DNA from: Gemmatimonadota bacterium
GTDB taxonomy: Bacteria > Gemmatimonadota > Gemmatimonadetes > Gemmatimonadales > GWC2-71-9
Direction of reading: 5' to 3'
NCBI GenBank assembly: GCA_016180765.1
Contig: JACPAP010000028.1
Coordinates: 1-8,917 of the forward strand
Length of the DNA stretch: 8,917 nucleotides
Shown: one piece after another, positions 1-6,753 of the stretch
Position numbering within the stretch: position 1 is the stretch's first letter
Layout of the letters: the number at the start of each line of letters is the position of its first letter
Program-made: the position numbers and the translations under genes
The notes under the pieces: model-generated
The model's database searches: none
What the model was told of the DNA's origin: nothing
The model's input: the letters and a program-made list of their open reading frames with translations, nothing else

Positions 1-255
1 CTTGGGGACCGGGATATCGTCGGTGAGGGCGGAGCCGCCGAACGCCGCCAGATCGACGTCGAGCACGATGTGTTCCCTTGCGCCGAGGGCGCGCGCCACT
101 CGCTTCGCCGCCTCGATTTCCAGCGCGTGGCGCTGCCCGTACCGGAACGACAGGGCGTAGGTCTCAAAGCCCTGGGCGCGGGCCACGCCCAAGGTCGTGG
201 CGGAGTCAAGGCCGCCCGAGAGCAATACGACGGCCTTGGGGCTGGTTCCGGGCAT
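1..255 (-). CDS. queC: 7-cyano-7-deazaguanine (preQ0) synthase QueC, N-terminal part, cut by window edge
   Basis: QueC is a cytoplasmic ATP-dependent ligase that turns 7-carboxy-7-deazaguanine plus ammonia into preQ0, the precursor of queuosine and other 7-deazaguanines. The 85 visible residues begin MPGTSPKAVVLLSGGLDSAT. They carry the PP-loop ATP-binding motif SGGLDS (residues 13-18) and the typical QueC signature FRYGQRH (37-43), followed by a GAREHIVLDVDL segment that fits the second strand of the fold. The reading frame is open to base 1, so the catalytic C-terminal half and the zinc-binding cysteines lie outside. The start is the ATG at 255-253. Only a weak AGG lies upstream, and the motif spacing fits this start. 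The gene is divergent from queF, the next enzyme of the pathway, which supports the call. Family membership is read directly from the motifs; activity is inferred. Confidence 0.95.
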   Translation of the reverse strand, partial: MPGTSPKAVVLLSGGLDSATTLGVARAQGFETYALSFRYGQRHALEIEAAKRVARALGAREHIVLDVDLAAFGGSALTDDIPVPK

Positions 256-309
256 GCAGGAAACCTACTAACCAGGGCGATGAAGGGGGATGGAGGGCGA
301 TGCAGGACG
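256..309. promoter_or_regulatory. queC-queF divergent intergenic region with GATG direct repeats
   Basis: These 54 bases separate the divergent queC and queF starts and must hold the control region of both, unless either is read from elsewhere. The stretch from about 278 to 312 repeats the word CGATG or GGATG (at about 279, 289, 299 and 309), so four ATG triplets are spaced exactly 10 bases apart. Only those at 280 and 310 are in the queF frame. A GGAGGG at 292-297 is the best ribosome-binding-like word. I see no convincing -10/-35 pair and no fold resembling a preQ1 riboswitch. Confidence 0.4.
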
Positions 310-729
310 ATGACGCGTAAGCTGCCGCGCACCGGGCCGATCCCACGGCCGGAGAACCCCCAGGAGGCCCGCGAGGTGCTCAGGGCGGAAGCCTTCGAGG
401 CGCCGGACGTCCAGACCGTCACCATGACGGCGGTTGAGTTCACCTCGATCTGCCCCCGCACCGGCCAGCCCGACTTTGGGAGCGTCGTGATCGAGTACAC
501 GCCCCGAAAGCGGTGCCTCGAGTCCAAGGCGTTGAAGTACTATCTGTGGTCGTACCGCGACGAGGGGGCGTTCTGCGAGTCGCTGGCCGCGCGGATCGCG
601 GAAGACGTGGTCTACGCCATCGCGCCGCGGTGGGTGCGGGTGACGGTCAATCAGAATGTCCGGGGCGGGATCGCGATCGTCGCCGTGGCCGAGCGAGGGG
701 AAACGGGAAACGTGAGACGTGACACGTGA
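310..729 (+). CDS. queF: NADPH-dependent preQ0 reductase QueF (short, unimodular type)
   Basis: QueF reduces the nitrile of preQ0 to the aminomethyl group of preQ1 in the cytoplasm, using two NADPH; preQ1 is then placed in tRNA by Tgt. The 139-residue protein is of the single-domain Bacillus type. It shows FTSICPRTGQPDF (44-56), with catalytic Cys48 and proton-donor Asp55, and the QueF motif ESKALKYYLWSYR (71-83). The late RGGI segment (118-121) is also shared with the family. In the GAFCES segment Cys89 sits where Bacillus subtilis QueF has His96, next to the conserved Glu90. The last ten or so residues (from about 129) are encoded by a 7-bp repeat array and are probably not part of the conserved fold. 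The start at 310 was chosen because the family begins near here; an in-frame ATG at 280 is the alternative. The stop TGA overlaps the GTG start of the next gene. Confidence 0.95.
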   Translation: MTRKLPRTGPIPRPENPQEAREVLRAEAFEAPDVQTVTMTAVEFTSICPRTGQPDFGSVVIEYTPRKRCLESKALKYYLWSYRDEGAFCESLAARIAEDVVYAIAPRWVRVTVNQNVRGGIAIVAVAERGETGNVRRDT

Positions 730-751
730 AGCGGGAACCGGGGACCGGGAA
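696..751 (+). repeat. Degenerate 7-bp tandem array across the queF/omp junction
   Basis: Eight consecutive heptamers can be read without a gap: AGGGGAA, ACGGGAA, ACGTGAG, ACGTGAC, ACGTGAA, GCGGGAA, CCGGGGA and CCGGGAA. The unit ACGTGAA at 724-730 contains both the TGA stop of queF and the overlapping GTG start of the next gene. The array therefore encodes the end of one protein and the beginning of another. It shares its period and the ACG start of its units with the arrays near 1248, 2957, 6699 and 6756. The periodicity is seen directly; its origin and function are unknown. Confidence 0.8.
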
Positions 752-1238
752 ACTCTCGACGGGGTTCGTCACGGTCGCTCTTGTCGCGGCGAGTCTCGCG
801 GCGCTTCCCCAGGAGGCGCAGGCGCAGCGGCGGGGCCTGCGGGTGGTGCGGGGACCGGCGCCCGAGCTCGGGCCCCGGGTGGGCTACGACTTCGACGCCG
901 ACGATTGGAGCGTGGGCGGCCAACTCCGGGTCCCCGCTCGAGTGCTCGAGACGCTGGCCTCGGGTGACTACTACTTCGCGGCCGGGACCCATCCCTGGCA
1001 GTTGAATCTAGACCTGGCCATCCGGCTGGGACGGTTCTCGTCGCTCTACGCGGGCGGCGGCATCGGCATCTTCCACTTGGTCACTACCGACGTCGGCCCC
1101 AACATTCTCGTCGGCCTCCATCCGCCACCGCGGCGCGACTCGGCGATCCGGCCGTACGCCGAGGGCCGGGTGACGTTCCTGGATGGAGGGACCCCGTTTC
1201 GGCTGGGGTTTGGGGTGAACCTGGTTCTGGGCCGTTAG
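726..1238 (+). CDS. Small secreted, probably outer-membrane beta-barrel protein
   Basis: I do not recognise a named family. The 170-residue product has an N-terminal signal peptide: a basic n-region (MKREPGTGK), a hydrophobic core FVTVALVAASLAAL at about 14-27, and a likely signal peptidase I site after AQA (31-33). The mature part consists of short alternating hydrophobic and polar strands rich in Gly, Tyr and Phe. Examples are RVGYDFDADDWSVGGQLRVP, LYAGGGIGIFHLV, AIRPYAEGRVTFLD and a closing FRLGFGVNLVLG, a pattern typical of 8-stranded OmpA/OmpX-like barrels. The C-terminal residue is Arg rather than the usual Phe or Trp. The GTG start overlaps the queF stop (GTGA) and there is no other in-frame start before the signal peptide, so translational coupling to queF is likely despite unrelated roles. 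The n-region is encoded by a 7-bp repeat array. It ends convergently to the amidohydrolase gene. Confidence 0.7.
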   Translation: MKREPGTGKLSTGFVTVALVAASLAALPQEAQAQRRGLRVVRGPAPELGPRVGYDFDADDWSVGGQLRVPARVLETLASGDYYFAAGTHPWQLNLDLAIRLGRFSSLYAGGGIGIFHLVTTDVGPNILVGLHPPPRRDSAIRPYAEGRVTFLDGGTPFRLGFGVNLVLGR

Positions 1239-1242
1239 ACCG

Positions 1243-1329
1243 AAAAAACGTGCAACGTGCATCGTACAACGTGCAACGGGGGCGGGCCGCGCGATTCCCG
1301 TTGCGCGTTGCCCGTTGTACGTTGCACGT
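1243..1329 (-). terminator. Probable intrinsic terminator of the amidohydrolase transcript
   Basis: Read on the minus strand, the amidohydrolase stop (1335-1333) is followed at once by a large imperfect hairpin (arms 1329-1297 and 1280-1248, 28 of 33 positions paired, 16-base loop). A run of six T follows (A6 at 1243-1248 on the plus strand; the last of these also belongs to the arm). This is the classic layout of a Rho-independent terminator, although the stem is much longer than usual. In the plus direction no comparable T run follows, so termination of the upstream plus-strand gene here is less certain. Confidence 0.65.
1248..1329. repeat. Hairpin element copy 1, built of ACGTGCA-type heptamers
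   Basis: This is an inverted repeat of two 33-base arms (1248-1280 and 1297-1329) around a 16-base GC-rich centre. The left arm reads as heptamers ACGTGCA, ACGTGCA, TCGTACA, ACGTGCA and then ACGGG. The right arm, on the other strand, reads ACGTGCA, ACGTACA, ACGGGCA, ACGCGCA and ACGGG. It fills the space between two convergent genes. A second copy in the opposite orientation lies at 2957-3037. Both copies share the off-pattern third unit starting with T, which indicates common descent. Confidence 0.85.
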
Positions 1330-1332
1330 CGT

Positions 1333-2934
1333 TTACGGTTTGCCGTTGGGCACCACCACAAACGGCTCCGTCACCACATTCGGCCCCACGCCCTTCTTCG
1401 ACTCCGCCACCATCCGTTCCACCTCGGCCATGAGCTTGGCGTCGTCAATGACGATTCCATCCTTGATGGTGTACACCGGCCCCCTGGTGCGGCGCATCTT
1501 GCCGTCCCGGTCCAGCGTCAGCGCGCCGAAGGAATAGAGGAACCGCAGGTTGTAGTTGGGGTTGCCGTCCACCATTACCAGGTCGGCGAGGTAGCCCGGA
1601 TGTACCAGGCCCAGACGCGGTTGCCGCAGCGTGTGGGCGCTGTTCTGCGTGGCGGCCTTGAGCACCTCCAGGCTGTGGAGCCCCGTTTCCCGCAGCAACT
1701 GGAGCTCGCGGACGTTGGAGAACCCCGGGGTGGCCCAGATGTAGTTGTCATCGGTGCCGTAGGCCACTCGGCCCCCGCGCTTATTGAACTGGTAGATCAA
1801 GTCGCCCCACAGCTCGAACGCCCGATACCAGTAGGACTCGTCGTCCGAGGTCCAGTCGTAGTGGTAGGATCCGTGAAACGCCGGGTTGGGGAGGTTCCAG
1901 TTGATCAGCGCCTGGTGGGTGTACTTCTCATGCCACGGCAGGCTCTGCGCTCGCTCGATGTCCCGGTTGGCCTCGTACACGACCCGGGTGGGGAGCATGG
2001 TGACGCCATACCGCACTAAGGAATCCGCCACCTCGCCGAGGAGCCGCTGCTCGTTCGCCTCGGTCCACACCTTGCCCGCGTAGCGGAAGCGGTCGTTCTC
2101 GTTGTTGTAGTTGTACTCCCGGCCGAAGTCCTGAACCTTCCGGTCCAGCGAGGCTTCGGCGTACCCGTAGTGGTGTTCGATCATGGTGACGCCGAGCCGC
2201 GCGGCATCCAGCGCCTGGACCACGGCGTTGGTGGACGGCGGCAGGTGCACCGTGGTGATGCCGCCGGCATCCCACACGGCCTTACACACCGCGCCGAACA
2301 ACTCCTGACTCCAGGCGATGTCTCCCACGCTCACCACATGCGCGCCTTTGCCCACCATGTCACGGGCGATCCTGGGCGCGTTGGCCGGGTTCTCCAGCTC
2401 CTCCCGCTTGTAGTTGGTCCCGGCACCCCAGCCCCAGATGGGGTACATCCGCGGCGCCAGGATCTTGTGGTCCGCCGAAGCCCTAGCCTGCTGCATGGCG
2501 CTGTCGAGCCCCCGGTCCGCCGCGGGGACCAGGGTCGTCACTCCGTGCGCCAGCTTGAGGTAGTAGACGTACTCGATCGGCTGCGGCTGTTGCCGGAGGT
2601 GCATGTGCAGGTCGATCATCCCCGGCATCAGGTACATGCCGTTGGCCTCGATCACGCGGTCGCCCGTGGCCCGATCGGTGGCGCCCCGCCGCTCGGCGGT
2701 CACGGGGTCGAAGGGAATCATGTCGGTGATGGTGTTCCCCTGGATCACGATGTCGTACGGCCCCACCGGCGGACCGCCGTGGCCAGGGATCACCATGGCG
2801 TTGCGGATCACCAGGCGGCGGTAGGGGCCGGCCGCGAGATCGCCAAAGGGTGAGGGGGCTTGAGCGAGGGCGGGCCCTCCAAGCGTGGTCAGACTGAGGG
2901 CGACGAGCCAACGACGCGTGACGTGCGGCGCCAT
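1333..2934 (-). CDS. Secreted metal-dependent amidohydrolase (imidazolonepropionase/prolidase-like superfamily)
   Basis: This 533-residue enzyme belongs to the amidohydrolase superfamily (TIM-barrel metal hydrolases acting on cyclic amides, peptides or related bonds); the substrate cannot be read. A signal peptide (RRWLVALSLTTLGGPALA, probable cleavage after Ala24) predicts a periplasmic location. Metal-site motifs are HMH in DLHMHL (His110, His112), His230 (TTVH), His254/His255 (IEHHYG) and Asp395/Asp396 (YGTDDN). The C-terminal part closes with HPGYLADLVMVDGNP, the strand that rejoins the small beta-sandwich domain. Where many relatives have a carboxylated lysine, the segment near 198-205 reads AHVVSVGD without lysine, so a mononuclear or atypical centre is possible. 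The start at 2934 has a strong GGAGG (2946-2942) seven bases upstream. It follows the iorA-iorB pair on the same strand after a 107-bp gap. Confidence 0.88.
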   Translation of the reverse strand: MAPHVTRRWLVALSLTTLGGPALAQAPSPFGDLAAGPYRRLVIRNAMVIPGHGGPPVGPYDIVIQGNTITDMIPFDPVTAERRGATDRATGDRVIEANGMYLMPGMIDLHMHLRQQPQPIEYVYYLKLAHGVTTLVPAADRGLDSAMQQARASADHKILAPRMYPIWGWGAGTNYKREELENPANAPRIARDMVGKGAHVVSVGDIAWSQELFGAVCKAVWDAGGITTVHLPPSTNAVVQALDAARLGVTMIEHHYGYAEASLDRKVQDFGREYNYNNENDRFRYAGKVWTEANEQRLLGEVADSLVRYGVTMLPTRVVYEANRDIERAQSLPWHEKYTHQALINWNLPNPAFHGSYHYDWTSDDESYWYRAFELWGDLIYQFNKRGGRVAYGTDDNYIWATPGFSNVRELQLLRETGLHSLEVLKAATQNSAHTLRQPRLGLVHPGYLADLVMVDGNPNYNLRFLYSFGALTLDRDGKMRRTRGPVYTIKDGIVIDDAKLMAEVERMVAESKKGVGPNVVTEPFVVVPNGKP

Positions 2935-2956
2935 GGTCAGACCTCCAGAGTCGAAG

Positions 2957-3037
2957 ACGTGCAACGTACAACGTGCAACGTGCAACGGGGATTGGCCAGC
3001 CTGCCCCGTTGCACGTTGTGCGATGTACGTTGTACGT
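2957..3037. repeat. Hairpin element copy 2, inverted relative to copy 1
   Basis: Two 34-base arms (2957-2990 and 3004-3037; 30 of 34 positions pair) surround a 13-base centre, ATTGGCCAGCCTG. The left arm is made of heptamers ACGTGCA, ACGTACA, ACGTGCA, ACGTGCA and ACGGGG. Read on the minus strand, this element matches copy 1 read on the plus strand at about 30 of 33 and 31 of 33 positions in its two arms. It lies between the iorB-like stop (3042) and the amidohydrolase ribosome-binding site, which it leaves free. No T run follows on the minus strand, so it is not a standard terminator. It could stabilise the upstream mRNA end or reduce read-through. Confidence 0.85.
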
Positions 3038-3041
3038 CGGT

Positions 3042-5188
3042 TCAGGCGATCTTGCCGATCGGCAATGTCCTGATCCGTTTCCCGGTCAACGCGAAGAGCG
3101 CATTGCACACCGCCGGCGCGATGGGCGGTGTCCCCGGCTCGCCCACGCCTCCTTGGGCATCGGTGCTGGGCACGATGTGCACCTCGATCACCGGCATCTC
3201 GCTCATCCGCAGCATGCGGTAGTCATGGAAGTTGCTCTGCCGGACGCGCCCCCGGTCGATGGTGATCTCGCCCCAGAGCGCCGCCGTGAGGCCGTAAACG
3301 ATCCCGCTCTGCATTTGGGCCTCGACGATCCCGGGGTTCACCACCGGACCGCAGTCCACCGCGCACACCACCCGGTGCACCCGCGCGGTCCCATCTCTCG
3401 CGACCGAGACCTCGGCGACCTGGGCCACGAAGCTCTCGAACGACTTGTACACCGCGATGCCGCGGGCGCGTCCCGCCGGGAGCGGCGTGCCCCATCCGGC
3501 CCGGCTCGCGGCCAGGTTCAGCGCGGCCAGGTGGCGCGGTGCCTTGGCGAGCAAGTCCCGCCGATACTGGTAGGGGTCCTTCTTGGCCGCGTGCGACAGC
3601 TCGTCAATGAAGCTCTCGACCACGAAGGCGTTGAACGAATTGTTCACCGACCGCCAGAAGCCGACCGGAATCCCCGTGTCCGTCAGCTGGTAGTCCACGT
3701 GCACGTTGGGGACGTCGTACGGCATGGCGACCCCACCTTCCACGGCCTCGCCGTCCAATCCGTCCTTCACGGTGTCGGGGAACACGCGGGCCATGATCGA
3801 AGGCGCCACGATCCGGTGGGTCCAGGCCACCGGTTGGCCGGCCGGGCCGAGGCCGGCGCGCAAGCGGTGGTAACTGGCGGGGCGGTACTGCGCGTGCTGC
3901 GTGTCGTCCTCGCGCGACCAGATCACTTTGACCGGTGCGGAGACGGCCTTGGAGACCTCCAGCGCCTCCTGAATGAAGTCCAGCTCGAAGCGCCGGCCGA
4001 ACCCGCCGCCCAGGTACGTGGTGTGTACCTGCACCCTCTCCGACGGCACGCCGCCGATCCCGGCGCCCATTTGCTGCGCCCCGGTTTGGAACTGAGTTGG
4101 GACCCAGATGTCCACGCTATCCGCGCGGACGTGAGCCGTGCAGTTCATCGGCTCCATGGTCGCGTGAGCCAGGAAGGGCAGCTCGTACGTCGCGCCGAGC
4201 GTGCTGGCGGCGCCGGACATTCCCGCATCGGGATCGCCATCGTGCCGCGCCACGGCGCCCGCCTCCTCGCCCCGCCGAGCGAAGAGCTGAGAAATGGTGG
4301 CGCTGGAGACCGCCGCGGTGGGGCCCTCCTCCCAGGTCACGTTGAGCGCGTCGCGGCCCTGCTTCGCCGGCCAGTATCCGTCGGCCACTACGGCGATGCC
4401 GGCCGATACCTGCACCACGGCCCGTACGCCGGGCACGGCCTTCGCCTGGGTGGCGTCGAACCTGACCACCTTGCCGCCGAACACCGGGGAGCGGGCGATC
4501 ACCGCCACCAGCATGCCCGGGACCTTCACGTCCATCCCGAACTGCGCCGTCCCATCCACCTTGGGCGCTGTGTCGAGCCGCCGGACGCGCGTGCCGATGA
4601 TCTTCCAGCCCTTGGGATCCTTGAGCGGCACGTCCTGCGGCACCGGCAGGGCCGCGGCCCGCTCGGCCAGCTGTCCGAAGGTGAGGCGCCGGTTGCTGGG
4701 CCCATGGATCACCACTCCCCTCTCGGCGCGGCATTCAGAGGGAGGCACGTTCCAGGTCTGCGCCGCCGCCGTGATCAACATCTCGCGGGCGGCCGCCCCG
4801 GCCTGGCGCAGCGGCATCCACGCGGCGCGGACGCTGGTGCTGCCGCCCGTGCCCTGCATGCCGAACAGCGGGTTGATGTAGGCCTTGTCGGCGGGAGCAA
4901 ACTCGATCCGGATCTTGGACCAATCCGCTTCCAACTCCTCGGCGAGGAGCATCGGCAGCGAGGTGGCGACACCCTGGCCCATCTCGGAGCGGTCCACCAG
5001 CACCAGCACGCTCTCGTCGGTGCCGATGCGAAGCCAGGCGTTGAGGCTGGCGGCCGGAGCAGCGCGAGAAGCGGGAGAAGCGACAGCGTTTCTCCACCCC
5101 GGGGGCAGATGGAAACCGATCACCAGTCCGGCACCAGCCACGGAGGCGTTCTGCAGGAACTCCCGGCGGCTGATCTGGGCGCGGGGGG

Positions 5189-5192
<4 letters not shown>
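3042..5192 (-). CDS. iorB: Tat-exported molybdopterin hydroxylase large subunit (isoquinoline 1-oxidoreductase beta-like)
   Basis: This is the catalytic subunit of a xanthine-oxidase-family molybdenum hydroxylase, 716 residues, of the IorB/membrane-associated aldehyde dehydrogenase branch. The family oxidises aldehydes or N-heterocycles with water as oxygen source and passes electrons to a 2Fe-2S partner. An N-terminal twin-arginine signal is visible (SRREFLQ, Arg9-Arg10, then a hydrophobic stretch to about 28), so the folded complex should be periplasmic. Family motifs are GMQGTGGS (111-118), GGGFGRR (395-401) and VGEPGTPP (683-690), with Glu685 as the expected catalytic glutamate. An a/b-hammerhead region lies at about 205-290. 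The start at 5192 has a perfect AAGGAGGT five bases upstream and overlaps the stop of the 2Fe-2S gene (ATGA), implying coupled translation. The true substrate is unknown; the iorB name is by similarity only. No cytochrome c partner and no XdhC-type maturation gene lies in the window. Confidence 0.93.
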
Positions 5193-5650
<458 letters not shown>

Positions 5651-5743
5651 GAAGACCTCGGGGAGCGGATGGTGCAAGACTGCATCCGGCTCGGACTCGC
5701 GTCAACCTCTGCCGGGGGGCTGCTCCCTGCGCCTAGCCAAGGT
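5651..5743. other. Intergenic space between exporter and iorA-like gene
   Basis: These 93 bases separate the exporter stop from the iorA-like start on the same strand. They hold the iorA ribosome-binding site (GAGGT, 5659-5655). I see no heptamer repeat, strong terminator hairpin with a T run, or convincing promoter. Transcription of iorA from its own promoter or by read-through from the exporter are both possible. Confidence 0.4.
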
Positions 5744-6703
5744 TCACGCCGCCTGCCGCCGCGTCACCGTCCACGTGGCCGCGCGCCGCACCATGCTCCT
5801 GGCGGTGCGGAACGCGGGGGTCCTGGCCAGCGTGATGATGACCACCGATCCCACGATCACCGCCGCCGCGGCGACGATGCGCGGCGTGATGGCCTCGCCC
5901 GCCAACGCCCAACCCAGAAACACCGCGATCACCGGGTTCACGTAGGCGTAGGTCGAGGCCGTGGCCAGCGTAGCCTCGCGAAGGATCCACAGGTACGCGG
6001 TGAATCCCACGATGGCGCCGAACACAATGAGGTAAAGCAGGGCCAACCAAGATTTGAGCGAGATCGCCGCGACCTCCACGCCGCCCCACTGGCCGGACAT
6101 CGTCCCCACCAGCGTGAGCAGCGCGCCGCCCGCCAGCATGTTCATCCCCGTGGTGAGGAACGGCGCCCGCGGGAGCTTGGCGCCCCGGGAGTACAGCGAT
6201 CCCACCGCCCAGGACAGGGTGGCGCCGATCAAGACCAGCGCCCCTACTGGGTGCACCTGGGCTTGCCCCACATTGGTAGGGCCGATCAGCAGCACCACGC
6301 CGCCGAAGCCCAGCACCAACCCCAGGATTTCGCCGCCCGTGGGCCGCGTACCGCCGGGCCTGGCCCAGTCGAGCAGAATCACCCACAGAGGCTCAGTGGC
6401 CACCAGCAGCGCCGCGAGCCCGCTGGCCACGTACTGCTCGGCCCACACCACTCCCCCGTTGCCGCCCAGCAGCAAGAGCCCGCCGATGATCGCCGCATCC
6501 CGCCAGTTGGCGAGGGTGGGCTTCGGGGCGCCGCGCCAGCGGCCCCAGACGTACAAAACCGTTCCGGCGACCAGAAACCGGGCCCCCGCCATGAGGAACG
6601 TGGGCATGGTCTCGATGGCCCACCGGATGGCGAGGTAGGTCGAGCCCCAAATGACGTAGACGGCGGCGAAGGCGACCAGGAGCCGCGCTTTATGTCGGGA
6701 CAC
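5744..6703 (-). CDS. yedA: EamA-family (drug/metabolite transporter) exporter, YedA-like
   Basis: This is an inner-membrane DMT-superfamily carrier of 319 residues with two EamA repeats (about 8-140 and 155-290) and ten predicted helices. The first helix has the characteristic YVIWGSTYLAIRWAIE (16-31). The middle shows GGNGGVVWAEQYVASGLAALLVATEPLW, and the second repeat ends in ATASTYAYVNPVIAVFLGWALAGE, all very close in pattern to Escherichia coli YedA. The cargo is not known for the family; export of amino acids or metabolites is usual. The start is GTG at 6703-6701. An in-frame stop lies a few codons upstream and the first helix begins soon after, so no other start fits. That GTG lies inside a 7-bp repeat unit and has no clear ribosome-binding site. 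It follows ada by 50 bases on the same strand, so lrp, ada and the exporter may be one transcript. Confidence 0.9.
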   Translation of the reverse strand: MSRHKARLLVAFAAVYVIWGSTYLAIRWAIETMPTFLMAGARFLVAGTVLYVWGRWRGAPKPTLANWRDAAIIGGLLLLGGNGGVVWAEQYVASGLAALLVATEPLWVILLDWARPGGTRPTGGEILGLVLGFGGVVLLIGPTNVGQAQVHPVGALVLIGATLSWAVGSLYSRGAKLPRAPFLTTGMNMLAGGALLTLVGTMSGQWGGVEVAAISLKSWLALLYLIVFGAIVGFTAYLWILREATLATASTYAYVNPVIAVFLGWALAGEAITPRIVAAAAVIVGSVVIITLARTPAFRTARSMVRRAATWTVTRRQAA

Positions 6704-6733
6704 GTTGTCCGTTATCCGTTATCCGTTGTCCGT
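6699..6733 (-). repeat. Heptamer array upstream of and overlapping the exporter start
   Basis: On the minus strand five heptamers follow without a gap: ACGGACA, ACGGATA, ACGGATA, ACGGACA and ACGTGTC. The last unit (6705-6699) contains the GTG start codon of the exporter. The array occupies the place where its ribosome-binding site would be expected, and the closest words to one are the GGA triplets. The unit pattern is related to the other arrays but has its own GGA(T/C)A variant. Confidence 0.75.
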
Positions 6734-6753
6734 CGATCGATACCCAGCGAGCA

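Noticed and set aside
256..309. preQ1 riboswitch between queC and queF
   Set aside because: No C-rich loop with an A-rich tail or pseudoknot fold is visible; the region is too short and dominated by GATG repeats.
2935..3108. N-terminal extension of the amidohydrolase to a start at 3108
   Set aside because: It would run through the hairpin repeat and into the iorB-like gene; the ATG at 2934 has a strong GGAGG and is followed directly by a signal peptide.
5060..5095. Three 9-bp CGCTTCTCC-like repeats just after the Tat signal of the iorB-like gene
   Set aside because: They are in frame, code for a flexible Ala/Ser/Pro linker and are probably ordinary low-complexity slippage, unrelated to the heptamers.
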